Part shown: positions 33,412 through 42,079 of the stretch, one piece after another | Numbering within the stretch: the first letter of the stretch is position 1 | Layout: the number at the start of each line of letters is the position of its first letter | Source of the DNA: Bacteroidota bacterium | GTDB lineage: Bacteria > Bacteroidota > Ignavibacteria > Kapaibacteriales > HRBIN21 | Assembly: GCA_030550395.1 (NCBI GenBank) | Contig: JAUQPL010000003.1 | Span: 62,001-126,000, forward strand | Length of the DNA: 64,000 nt | Reading direction: 5' to 3' | The notes under the pieces: model-generated | Told to the model about the DNA's origin: nothing | What the model saw: only the letters and a program-made list of their open reading frames with translations | Databases searched by the model: none | Translations under genes and position numbers: made by a program

Positions 33412-33861
33412 ATGAGCACCTATATTGTCAACCCGGTGGAGGTGCGGATGGAAGAGGACAAGAGAGGTACCCTCTATCCCGCCATCGTGGCGATGAGCCT
33501 GCGGGCAAATGATTTGGCTGTCTATATCCGCCAGAAGTTGGAGGAGCGAATTGCCGACCTCATTGGCGATAGCGAGTCCGAAGGGGATATCTACACATCC
33601 CGCCGGTTGCAAGAGGAGCAGCTGCGGATTGCATTGGAGTTTGAGAGCATTCCTAAGCCGACGTTCCTGGCGATGAAGGAACGCTTTACTGGGCAGTTGG
33701 AGTACCGAATCCCGGAGGTTCCCGAAAGTCCCATTGACAGTGGAACTTCCCTATCTCGCCGATCCGCCTCTCGCTGGACCTCCGGGAGCGCTGAGGAGGA
33801 TGTATCGGTAAAAGAGTCTAAGAATACGCCGCTTCCCCAAGGTTCCGCTAAGGTTCGGTAG
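33412..33861 (+). CDS. rpoZ: RNA polymerase omega subunit, Bacteroidota type
   Basis: Omega helps assemble and stabilise RNA polymerase around the beta' subunit. From the ATG at 33412 the protein has 149 residues. GTLYPAIVAMSLRANDLA corresponds to the conserved YEAVxxxxxRANQI helix. The following acidic helix and FESIPKPTFLAMKERFTG match the Bacteroidota omega pattern (LPKPTLIA). A Ser-rich tail of about 45 residues after VPESPIDSG is unusual and poorly conserved. The open frame extends upstream to 33277 but overlaps ctpA there without homology. Confidence 0.82.
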   Translation: MSTYIVNPVEVRMEEDKRGTLYPAIVAMSLRANDLAVYIRQKLEERIADLIGDSESEGDIYTSRRLQEEQLRIALEFESIPKPTFLAMKERFTGQLEYRIPEVPESPIDSGTSLSRRSASRWTSGSAEEDVSVKESKNTPLPQGSAKVR

Positions 33862-33968
33862 GTAGAAGAAGCTCGCACGCAAAGGTTTCCCCACGGGATG
33901 GCTCTGGTGGGGATAATCTGTCTCCGACGAACCATCCGATAGAAGGGCGCCTTTCTGGCTGGTTGGGC

Positions 33969-36485
33969 TTAAATGGGATGTTCCAGGAGGTTGAGGTTTG
34001 TCACGGTTCGCTGATGAGGATCTACGCGGAGGGTTATGATCGCATATGGAGGTATGGCGATAGGGGTACTGAATCCAAAGGCAGGGAAGTGCAGGGTACA
34101 GCGCCGAGCTTGCCCGGTTGGCTCCCAGAGGCGGACGATGAGAGTGTCATCATCTTCGGCTTTTTTCAGGGCTGTGAGCACCACGCTGGGATCGTCCTCC
34201 AAGACAAGGAGCGGGGAGGTGGATGCCCCCGAGCCGGAAGGGTAGAAGAAATGGGTAATGGGAGGGTAGAGGTGAACTTGGACTTCCCGCTCAAGTGCAC
34301 AGAGACGATGGGTGCTTTCTCCGGCATTGAGCCAAAACCGGAATCGGTGCTCTCCTTGGTCAGTCCGAACAGTAAATCGGTCAGTTGGTACAATTTCCGA
34401 TTTTCCGGCGACGGGATGCCCAGAGTAAGCAGGCGAACGCACTAAAGAGAGACGGAGTTCACCACTTCGGCAGTCCAGCCCGTATGTGCTGTCGGTAATG
34501 CAGCTGAAAGCCCGTGGCTCCTCTACTAAGCAGATCCAGCGTTGAGCAACCTGCTCGGAACCATTGGTTGGGAGCTCTTCAACGGCGAAGAGGCTTTGTC
34601 CATAACAGCGGGCATGTATGAGCCGCGTTGGAAAGGCAAGCTTTAGGAGACTGTCCCGTTCGTTCCAGAATAGCCTCAGGCGGAGCTCTATTTCTGTTCC
34701 CTCGTGTGGGATTACATAGTGAAGGCAGGCAAACGAACGGTACCGATGGTGGAGGAGAACTTCGACGATAGTGCAAAGCTTTCCTTTCTCAATGATCCGG
34801 ACAGGGTGAAGAGGCTCTGGTACGCCGGCGAACCAGGCAGCCTTGTCTTTGGGCAGGAGACGGAAAGGGCGGGCTTTTCGGCGAAAGTGACGAACGTGCA
34901 TACCCCATGCGTCGGCAGTGTCGGCAATGACAAGGAGGCGTGCCATCCCACTGCGCGCATACTCTTGCCCATGGACACGGTAGTGTTCCAAAAGCCCAGT
35001 GTGCCGACTAATCCACACCTCCATCTCCGGTGTGTGGACCCGTATCCAGTTAGGGTCCGATGTCGTTGGCAATGGTGGCGGCGGGACCAGCTGGAGGTAA
35101 CATCGGAAGCGATGCATGCGCTGGGGCTGTAAGGTTGCACGAAAAACTATCCGTTTCCGGAAGTCTTGACGGAGATTGCTCTCAGGGCGTAATTCTTGAC
35201 ACGGTATGGGCTCATTCGTCTCGGTGAAAAGCACAGGCAGGGCATGCAGCTCGGAACGGTTAGGTTCCTCGGGTTGGAATTCACACTCTATGAGCGTCGT
35301 CACCGGGTAAGGGTGGGGATTGTAGACGAGGATGGGGAATTCTCCGGGGGCTGCTGGCGCTTGTCCGGCGCTGAAAGCCACAAAGGCACGGAAGAGGAGC
35401 TCGTCGGCTATGTGCAAAACCCGTTGGAGACGTTGCAGGGCCGAGAAGGTGGCCGATTCCGTACAGGTGCCGGCGAGGATGTCATGGAATTGGCAAAGGA
35501 GGAGATCTTGCCAAGATTGGCGAAGCTGCTCGGTCGGGTAGGGCAAAAGTCTATGAAATGCGGCGCATGTGGATACAAGTTCTGCGGTCAGTAAGCGTTC
35601 TTCGGCGCGGCGATACAGTTGTTTCAGGCGGATATTCGTGGTGTATGCGCCAACCGCCCACGGACGCAAGCTATGGGTAACGATGGGGAGTGCAGAAAGT
35701 GTGGATTCCACGGCGGTAATATATTCCTCGGGGGTGGCGTGATGGAGGCGCCAGGTGGGGAACTCTTTTTGTAGTTGCTCAAATGCACGGAGGTCCTGTT
35801 CAGTGGGGCCGCCCCCGTGGTTTCCAACACCCCAGAGAAAAAGGAGTGGAGCAGGATTGGCTGTGGTGGCAGCGACGGAGCGGAGCTTTTCTGCCGCTTT
35901 TCCGAAAGCCGTGTTGTAGTGGGAGTCTACTCGGAGCGCTATGATTCGGGAGCCATCCACTCCCTCCCATAGAAAAAGGGGCTGAGGCAGAGGGAGTCGG
36001 GCCCGTGAGGGACGGCAGAACAGGTAAGCCCGATAGCCGCTGCGTACCAGTATTTGAACGAGCCCGCGACTGTGTCCAAACGAGTCTACATTCAGGGCAA
36101 CGGTGGGTTCTACTCCAAACCGCTGAGCGAAGTAGCGGCGGCCCAGCAGGATTTGTCGTACCATTGCCTCCCCGCATGGGAGGTTGCAGTCGGGCTGTAG
36201 ATACCATCCCCCGGCAATATGCCATTGACCGCAACGGACAAGATGGCGAATCTGGTCGTATAGCTCCGGCTCGTAGTGCTCCGTCCACTGGTAGAGCAGG
36301 GCTTCATTTTGGTTGAAACGCAACTGAGGATATCGTCGGCACAGGGCGACGATGCTCCGAAAAGTTGCCAAAGTGATGGCGACACCTTCCTGCCAGTCCC
36401 AGAGCCAGACGGGGTCAATATGAGTCTGGGCGATTAGATAGATATCCCGAGTCTCTGTGGTCCCGAGCGTGGATGATGGATCCAT
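33969..36485 (-). CDS. GH38-family alpha-mannosidase
   Basis: This zinc-dependent retaining alpha-mannosidase has about 838 residues. The N-terminal catalytic domain starts with IAQTHIDPVWLWDW (zinc-binding His-x-Asp) and contains NVDSFGHS, where the Asp is the nucleophile and zinc ligand. RFNQNEALLYQW and LLFLWGVGNHGGGPT are also typical. The three-helix bundle and beta-sandwich domains follow. There is no signal peptide, so it is probably cytoplasmic. The ATG at 36485 sits exactly where the conserved end of SbcC is reached, and the genes overlap by 71 bases. An ATG at 36494 is also possible. The natural substrate is unknown. Confidence 0.9.
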   Translation of the reverse strand: MDPSSTLGTTETRDIYLIAQTHIDPVWLWDWQEGVAITLATFRSIVALCRRYPQLRFNQNEALLYQWTEHYEPELYDQIRHLVRCGQWHIAGGWYLQPDCNLPCGEAMVRQILLGRRYFAQRFGVEPTVALNVDSFGHSRGLVQILVRSGYRAYLFCRPSRARLPLPQPLFLWEGVDGSRIIALRVDSHYNTAFGKAAEKLRSVAATTANPAPLLFLWGVGNHGGGPTEQDLRAFEQLQKEFPTWRLHHATPEEYITAVESTLSALPIVTHSLRPWAVGAYTTNIRLKQLYRRAEERLLTAELVSTCAAFHRLLPYPTEQLRQSWQDLLLCQFHDILAGTCTESATFSALQRLQRVLHIADELLFRAFVAFSAGQAPAAPGEFPILVYNPHPYPVTTLIECEFQPEEPNRSELHALPVLFTETNEPIPCQELRPESNLRQDFRKRIVFRATLQPQRMHRFRCYLQLVPPPPLPTTSDPNWIRVHTPEMEVWISRHTGLLEHYRVHGQEYARSGMARLLVIADTADAWGMHVRHFRRKARPFRLLPKDKAAWFAGVPEPLHPVRIIEKGKLCTIVEVLLHHRYRSFACLHYVIPHEGTEIELRLRLFWNERDSLLKLAFPTRLIHARCYGQSLFAVEELPTNGSEQVAQRWICLVEEPRAFSCITDSTYGLDCRSGELRLSLVRSPAYSGHPVAGKSEIVPTDRFTVRTDQGEHRFRFWLNAGESTHRLCALEREVQVHLYPPITHFFYPSGSGASTSPLLVLEDDPSVVLTALKKAEDDDTLIVRLWEPTGQARRCTLHFPAFGFSTPIAIPPYAIITLRVDPHQRTVTNLNLLEHPI

Positions 36486-39400
36486 ATTGCTCATGGCGGG
36501 AGATGCGGACATAGCTATCCAGCTCTTGCTGCAATTCTTCCCGATGGGAGATGATACCAACCAGGCGCCCTTGACGACGAAGTTGGCGGAGGGTGTCTAA
36601 GACGAGTGCGAGGTTATCTCGGTCCAGATTGCCGAACCCTTCGTCGATGAAGAAAAGGCATCGTCGGAGTCCGGAGGTGGCGCGCACCATATCCGAAAGT
36701 GCTAATGCCAATGCCAGGGAGGCTTGGAAGAGTTGTCCTCCGGAGAGAGTTCGGACAGGGCGGAGGCTGGCATTGTGGGAGAAATCCCGGATAGTAAGGT
36801 GGGCCTCTTCGCTTACTTCCAACGCTAGGCTGCCGTGGGTCCATTGGCGAAAGTAGAGGTTAGCTCTTTCACAAAGGCTGTGCAAGTACGTTTGGGCGAT
36901 GAAGCGGATGAAGGCGCCGCCGCGGAAGAGTTTTTCCAGCTCCGTCAGTTGGTGATTCCGGATGGAGAGCCGTTCTATCTGGCGTTGGAGCTCCTTTTGC
37001 TGCTGTCGGTCGCGTTCGAGGCTGGACAATTTTTCCTGAAGTTGCCCTAGCCGATGCTGGAGTGTTTGTAAAGATTGCCGGGCGTGCTGGAGTTGAGTTC
37101 GGAGGTGCTCGTGGGCGATGGGGTCGTAGCGTATGGCTTCGGGTTCCAACTGGCGAAGTTGTTCTTCAAGGGCTTTCTGGTGGGCTTCTATGCGCTGGAG
37201 GCGATGCAGTTCTGAAGCGATGTCAGGGGTGTACTCCAAGCTGTTGGCCACCTCTTCGGGGGAGAGAGCTTCTTCGGTACATCGCTGCTGGAAGAGTGCA
37301 CGCTGGTGCTGGAGCTCAATCTCTAGTTCGTGGAGTCGGCGTTTGAGTTGTTCGCATTCTCCGAGGAGATGGGTGTGACGATGGTGCCGTTCTTGGTATG
37401 CCTGTTCTATGCGTGGGTATTCTTGCTCTAGGCGTTGGTGTTGCTCTTGTATCTCCTGGAGCCGACGGCGGAGGGTATCTGAGGGGGCGGTTAGAAGTTT
37501 GTCGGGAAGTTTCTGACGGAGGAATTCGCACTCTTCCTGCAGGGAATCTCGTTCGGCAGCAAGTCGGACATAGTGTTGGCTTAAGGAATCTTTCTCTTTC
37601 TGCACGGTAGCAAGCTGTTGTCGGAGTTGCTCCTCTTCTTTTGCACTGTTTTGGAGCTTCCGTCTGAGCTCATCGCAGTAAGACTGGGCGCGCTGACCTT
37701 CGCTGGGGTTTTCCGGATCCCAACAGCTCCAGCGGAAGCGGTGCCGGTGTTCGCGGAGAGACTGTTCAAGGCTAGCCAAGGAGTGCTGAATCCTTTGGCG
37801 TTGTTCAGTAAGCTCTTCCAAGCGACTCCGGAGTTCGGTAAGCCACTCCCGCAGGCAGTTGATGGTGTTTCGGAGATTTTCAACCTCAGTTCGGAGCTCT
37901 TGGGAACGGGTTTGCAGTGTGGGGTCAGGAGGGCAAGGATTGGGGTGTGAGGTAGAGCCACAGACTGGGCAAGGCGCACCAGGGACAAGAGAACGTGCCA
38001 GCTCAGCAGCGTGCTGAAGGCGTAAGAGGGATTCCAGTTGTTGCTGACTCTGGAGGAGGGTGTTCTCTAAGCGAATCACGATCTGCTCCAGCTCCTGGAC
38101 TGCTTCGGTGCTTTCAGCTGCGGTAGGACGTAGTTCTATCGGTAACGCCTGACACCGATGGTAGAGGTCACGGAGCAAGGCGCGCTCTTTCTGGTTCAAT
38201 CGCTCGTGTTCGGAGCGGGCGCGGATGAGCTCTCCTTGGAGAGACCGGGCGCGGTCGTACCAGTGGATGATTTCCGGAAGGAGGGAGAGCTCTTCGCTCC
38301 ACTGTTTCTGCCGGTAGTGAAGCTCCTCCAGCCGTTGGAGGAGCTCTTGGTACTTGTGCTCACGTTCGCGCAGAAGTTGTTCTCCTTTTTGCAGACGGAG
38401 GAGAAGTTCCTGTTGCTTTGCGCAAAGCTCGGTATAGTGGAGGGCGTCTTGGTGGAGCTGCTGTTCCTGCTGGAGCAGATGGCGGCGTTCGTAGATGCGC
38501 CTCATAGGTTCGTACTGTGCCCGCAGGGTATCCAGCTCGGAGCGAAGCTTCTTTTCCTCCTGTTGCTTTTGCTTTAGTTGCTCAGCAGCGCGGTTGTACT
38601 CCTCTTGAAGTCTGCGGAGGCGCTCCCAAAGGGGCTGGAGGCGGAGGCAGATTTCAAGAAGGCGATGCCGTTGCAATAGGGAGGATTCCTGCTGTTGGAG
38701 GGTTTGAAGCCTTTTGCGCAGCTCTTCGTATTTCTGCCAGTGGCTCTGCAGGAGGGAAAGCTGTTTTTCCTCTTCTTCCAGCTTTCGGATGTTGCTTTCG
38801 CATTGCTCTACTTGATGGCGGAGGTGTTCGGATTCCTGCTGCAGTTGTAGGAAGAGTTCGTCGGAGGTGCGTTCCTGAAGTTCGGTATAAGCTCGGTGGC
38901 GTTCGGTTAGGTGGATGGAGGTTTCACGGGCCAGTGTACTGATGGTGTCATATACGTCGTAGTGGGAGAGCTGGAAGAGTTGCTGGAGAACTTCTGCGCG
39001 CTCGGCGGGGGTGAGGAGAAGGAAGTTTTGGAATTGTCCCTGGGGCAGCAGGATGGCACGACAGAAGTTGGCATAATCTAGTCCGAGGAGTTCACTGATA
39101 ACGCTTTCCGGTGAGGTGCTACAGAGGCGCCATTCCCTGCCGTCCCAGTGTTGGAGAAGGTGCTTTTTGCTCCGGAGCTTCCCCTTTGGGGTGAAGCTTG
39201 CCTGGTAGAGGCAGCGGTATAGCTGAGCCCCATGGGCGGTTTCCAGCTGGAAGCGCAATTCTATGGAGAGGCTGCTGCTATTCCGGTTGAGGATAGGGGC
39301 AAGACTATTGCCCTCTTTCCGGGGACATCGGTCGTAGAGTGCCAGGAGGATTGCCTCCAGGAGGGCAGATTTTCCGCTACCGGTGGGTCCGAGGATTCCG

Positions 39401-39492
39401 AAGAGACCGGCGTCAATCAATGGACGGAAGTCCAATGTCTGGCGGCTGCGGTAGGCGAAAAGTCCTTCTAAGGAAAGCTCCAATGGGATCAT
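36415..39492 (-). CDS. sbcC: Nuclease SbcCD, ATPase subunit SbcC
   Basis: SbcC is the Rad50-like SMC ATPase that, with SbcD, cleaves hairpins and DNA ends. The 1025-residue protein has Walker A GPTGSGKSAL (35-44) and a Q-loop ILLPQGQFQNFLL. Two very long coiled coils, Gln/Glu/Arg/Leu-rich, flank the zinc hook PCPVCG near residue 500. The signature RTLSGGQLFQASLALALA, Walker B FFIDEGFGNLD and SHREE follow. The conserved protein ends about 22 residues before the stop; the tail overlaps the mannosidase gene in another frame. It overlaps sbcD by ATGA. Confidence 0.95.
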   Translation of the reverse strand: MIPLELSLEGLFAYRSRQTLDFRPLIDAGLFGILGPTGSGKSALLEAILLALYDRCPRKEGNSLAPILNRNSSSLSIELRFQLETAHGAQLYRCLYQASFTPKGKLRSKKHLLQHWDGREWRLCSTSPESVISELLGLDYANFCRAILLPQGQFQNFLLLTPAERAEVLQQLFQLSHYDVYDTISTLARETSIHLTERHRAYTELQERTSDELFLQLQQESEHLRHQVEQCESNIRKLEEEEKQLSLLQSHWQKYEELRKRLQTLQQQESSLLQRHRLLEICLRLQPLWERLRRLQEEYNRAAEQLKQKQQEEKKLRSELDTLRAQYEPMRRIYERRHLLQQEQQLHQDALHYTELCAKQQELLLRLQKGEQLLREREHKYQELLQRLEELHYRQKQWSEELSLLPEIIHWYDRARSLQGELIRARSEHERLNQKERALLRDLYHRCQALPIELRPTAAESTEAVQELEQIVIRLENTLLQSQQQLESLLRLQHAAELARSLVPGAPCPVCGSTSHPNPCPPDPTLQTRSQELRTEVENLRNTINCLREWLTELRSRLEELTEQRQRIQHSLASLEQSLREHRHRFRWSCWDPENPSEGQRAQSYCDELRRKLQNSAKEEEQLRQQLATVQKEKDSLSQHYVRLAAERDSLQEECEFLRQKLPDKLLTAPSDTLRRRLQEIQEQHQRLEQEYPRIEQAYQERHHRHTHLLGECEQLKRRLHELEIELQHQRALFQQRCTEEALSPEEVANSLEYTPDIASELHRLQRIEAHQKALEEQLRQLEPEAIRYDPIAHEHLRTQLQHARQSLQTLQHRLGQLQEKLSSLERDRQQQKELQRQIERLSIRNHQLTELEKLFRGGAFIRFIAQTYLHSLCERANLYFRQWTHGSLALEVSEEAHLTIRDFSHNASLRPVRTLSGGQLFQASLALALALSDMVRATSGLRRCLFFIDEGFGNLDRDNLALVLDTLRQLRRQGRLVGIISHREELQQELDSYVRISRHEQYGSIIHARDHRDSGYLSNRPDSY

Positions 39493-40727
39493 GGCAGCGT
39501 GGATCGGTTGCGATGTTCGCGCAAAATCTCCCGGAAGAGTTCCTGTAAAGCGGGGTCAGGGTCCATCCTCTTCCGGGAGCGGAAGAAGGCGGTAAACAGT
39601 GTAACGAAGTGTTCCTCAGAGGAGCCAAAACCTTGGGCAATTTCGGGCAGCGGGGGTGGGGGAGAGCTCTTCGTACTGGAAGTCGGAAGAAGGCGTACTA
39701 ACCGAGGGTGTGCGTGCCAGAGCTGCTGATAATCCTCGGCAGAGAGTGCTTGTTCTAGGTTGAGGGTAAGCTCTACATAGGCCTCCGTATGGTGGGTGAG
39801 GGCCGAGAGGGCTTCATCTACACTAAAGCACTGCAGACGGCGCAGGGGGTACCCTCCGCGGAGCGGTAGGCGTTGCCATCGCGGGGCGGTTGAGGGGGAT
39901 AGTTCAACCAGCACGGCGGATTTTTCTGTCTCCGGGTCGGAGAAGCTGTATTGGAGGAGGCTGCCGGCATAGACAATGGAGGGGCGATCGGAGCGGAGGA
40001 CGAGGAGACGGTGAAGGTGCCCCAGGGCAATGTAATCAACGCTTTCGGGGAAGATATCGGGAGGGAGCGGCTCAGTCCCACCGAAGATGATGGGCTTTTC
40101 CTCTTCATCTTCCTGAAAAATCTGACCATCAGCAGAGCGGCAGTACAGATGAGCTACGAGAACGGTTGGGGCTGTTTCCTCAGGACAACAGACCTGGAGG
40201 GCTCTGTTCCAGAAGTGACGGAGCCATTCCCCGAGGTTTTCGGGCAATTGAGCGAGGCGGTATGCGGAGGTGTAGGGAGTAAGTAGGATGCGGAGGGGAT
40301 ATCTCCAGCGAGGATGCTGAAGCACAATACAGCCTGGGGCGCTGGCAGAGATGAGGCCGTGTCCGAGTGGGCTTCCTGCTGGTGGGGGAATACTTTCGGG
40401 AAAGCCCAAAAGGAGAATGCCCAAGGGTTGTCCCCATGGAGCAGCGGCTTCCAGACGCTCAGGGGAGTCATGGTTTCCTGCGACAACAATGACAGGACGT
40501 TCCCCCTTCCGGGATAATTCGCTGAGAGTGGAGTAGAATAGAGACTGTGCCTCTGCCGAAGGATTGGCAGTATCAAAGATATCCCCGGCGATAAGCACGA
40601 CGTCAGCTTTTTCTTCGTCGGCGTAGTGTAGGAGTGACTCCAAAGCGCGCTGCTGCTCGGATAATCGTTCAAAGCGTCCCAGGCGCTTACCTAAATGCCA
40701 GTCAGCCGTGTGGAGAAGGCGGATCAT
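39489..40727 (-). CDS. sbcD: Nuclease SbcCD, nuclease subunit SbcD
   Basis: SbcD is the Mre11-like manganese nuclease partner of SbcC. The 412-residue protein carries the metallophosphoesterase motifs HTADWHLGK (6-14), IAGDIFDTANPS, AGNHDSPERL and YIALGHLHR. A C-terminal capping/SbcC-binding region follows. It is the first gene of the leftward sbcD-sbcC-mannosidase operon, with a consensus -7 element 23 bases upstream of its ATG, and is divergent from the acylphosphatase gene. Confidence 0.95.
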   Translation of the reverse strand: MIRLLHTADWHLGKRLGRFERLSEQQRALESLLHYADEEKADVVLIAGDIFDTANPSAEAQSLFYSTLSELSRKGERPVIVVAGNHDSPERLEAAAPWGQPLGILLLGFPESIPPPAGSPLGHGLISASAPGCIVLQHPRWRYPLRILLTPYTSAYRLAQLPENLGEWLRHFWNRALQVCCPEETAPTVLVAHLYCRSADGQIFQEDEEEKPIIFGGTEPLPPDIFPESVDYIALGHLHRLLVLRSDRPSIVYAGSLLQYSFSDPETEKSAVLVELSPSTAPRWQRLPLRGGYPLRRLQCFSVDEALSALTHHTEAYVELTLNLEQALSAEDYQQLWHAHPRLVRLLPTSSTKSSPPPPLPEIAQGFGSSEEHFVTLFTAFFRSRKRMDPDPALQELFREILREHRNRSTLP

Positions 40728-40749
40728 GGAATGGGGTACTGGGCCGGGA

Positions 40750-40758
40750 GCAAAATTA
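40750..40758 (-). promoter_or_regulatory. Bacteroidota-type -7 element of the sbcDC operon
   Basis: The minus strand reads TAATTTTGC, an exact TAnnTTTG match, placing initiation roughly 16 bases before the sbcD ATG. A shorter TAAATTGC on the plus strand at 40780-40787 may drive the acylphosphatase gene. Confidence 0.55.
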
Positions 40759-40841
40759 GGGTCGCTCCCTTAAAATGGGGTAAATTGCGCCAGGTCTTCT
40801 CTGCAATTTTGTTCTTGTGGAATGTCCTCCAGTGCTCAGAG

Positions 40842-41114
40842 ATGGTGGTGCGGGCTTATATCCGCGTTTGCGGGCGAGTCCAGGGAGTTGGGTTTCGCTA
40901 CTTCGTGCTCCACCATGCTCGGAGGTTGGGGATAAAGGGATACGTGCGCAATAACCCAGACGGGAGTGTGGAAGCAGTAGTAGAGGGTACGCCGGCAGCG
41001 GTGGAGGAGCTCATATCTTTGATACGCATTGGACCTCGGGCGGCTCGCATAGAGCGGGTGGATGTCCAATGGAGGGAAGCCGTCGGGGAGTTTACGGGGT
41101 TTGAGATTCGCTGA
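40842..41114 (+). CDS. acyP: Acylphosphatase
   Basis: This small enzyme hydrolyses carboxyl-phosphate bonds. From the ATG at 40842 it has 90 residues, the normal family length. It carries the phosphate-binding loop GRVQGVGFRYF with catalytic Arg19 and the partner Asn37 in GYVRNNPDGSVEAVVEG. It ends FTGFEIR as usual. The open frame extends upstream to 40695 but that part overlaps the divergent sbcD start. It is followed after 65 bases by the SDR gene. Confidence 0.94.
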   Translation: MVVRAYIRVCGRVQGVGFRYFVLHHARRLGIKGYVRNNPDGSVEAVVEGTPAAVEELISLIRIGPRAARIERVDVQWREAVGEFTGFEIR

Positions 41115-41179
41115 ATTGGGTGGCGGTGGTGTGGTGGTGAGGAGCGTGAGTTCGATATGGGATTCGAGAGAAAGAGACA

Positions 41180-42079
41180 ATGGAGTTGACGTCGGAGACA
41201 GTTGTTGTCATCACGGGGGCATCGTCTGGGATTGGAGCTGCAGCAGCGCGTCGCTTTGCACGGGAGGGAGTGCAGGTAGTTTTAGCAGCTCGACGGCGGG
41301 AGCGGTTAGAAGCTGTTGCAGGGGAGGTCCGTCGGTTGGGAGGAACGCCTTTAGTGGTGCCAACAGATGTAACCGATCCGCAAGAGTGTCGTCGGCTTAT
41401 TGGGCGAACAGTGGAGCATTTTGGACGATTGGATGTCTTGCTGAACAATGCCGGGCGAGGGAATCTGGCGTCTGTTGAGGAGACGACACCGGAGCAGCTG
41501 TGGCGCATCTTTGCTGTGAACGCGTTTGCGCTCTGGTATGTCACGGCACCCGCCCTCCCTATCATGAAAGCCCAGGGCCGTGGGCACATCCTGGTCATTG
41601 CTAGTGTGGCGGGGAAATGGGGGTATCCGTACAACAGTGCCTATGTGGCGGCCAAGCATGCAGCCGTTGGATTCGTTGCAGCTCTGCGGGCGGAATTGAT
41701 TGGAACCGGTGTGGAGGCCACAGTCGTATGCCCGGCGGCGGTGGATACGGAGTGGGGGATAGCAACGGAAGGGGGGCCCTTGGGGCTGTTGTTTGAAGAG
41801 GCAGTGCGGCGTTCACGGCAGATTGCCCGCCAGCGGGCTCTCCCGCTGGCACCTTTACCGAAGGTCCTCTCTGCCGATGAAATTGCAGAGCGCCTTGTGG
41901 AATTGGTGCGCCATCCACCACGCACGGACGTATTCACCCATGCTGGAACGGAAGAATTAGCCCTCTTAGCGCTCCGACACCGTCGGATGTTTGAGCAGCA
42001 AATGCTCCCCTTTTACTTGGGGGCGCAGCAGGTGTACGAGGAATGGAGACGGGATGGTCGGATTCCTAAGGCATCATAG
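41180..42079 (+). CDS. Short-chain dehydrogenase/reductase
   Basis: This classical SDR of 299 residues has the nucleotide loop TGASSGIG, the NNAG motif and the catalytic Ser (VIASVAG) with Tyr-x-x-x-Lys (SAYVAAKHA). An arginine pair after the second strand (AARRRERLE) suggests NADP preference. The C-terminal 60 residues ([17 protein letters not shown]) are specific to a subgroup of unknown substrate. It ends inside the patatin gene (26-base overlap), hinting at a lipid-related role, which is inference from context. Confidence 0.88.
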   Translation: MELTSETVVVITGASSGIGAAAARRFAREGVQVVLAARRRERLEAVAGEVRRLGGTPLVVPTDVTDPQECRRLIGRTVEHFGRLDVLLNNAGRGNLASVEETTPEQLWRIFAVNAFALWYVTAPALPIMKAQGRGHILVIASVAGKWGYPYNSAYVAAKHAAVGFVAALRAELIGTGVEATVVCPAAVDTEWGIATEGGPLGLLFEEAVRRSRQIARQRALPLAPLPKVLSADEIAERLVELVRHPPRTDVFTHAGTEELALLALRHRRMFEQQMLPFYLGAQQVYEEWRRDGRIPKAS

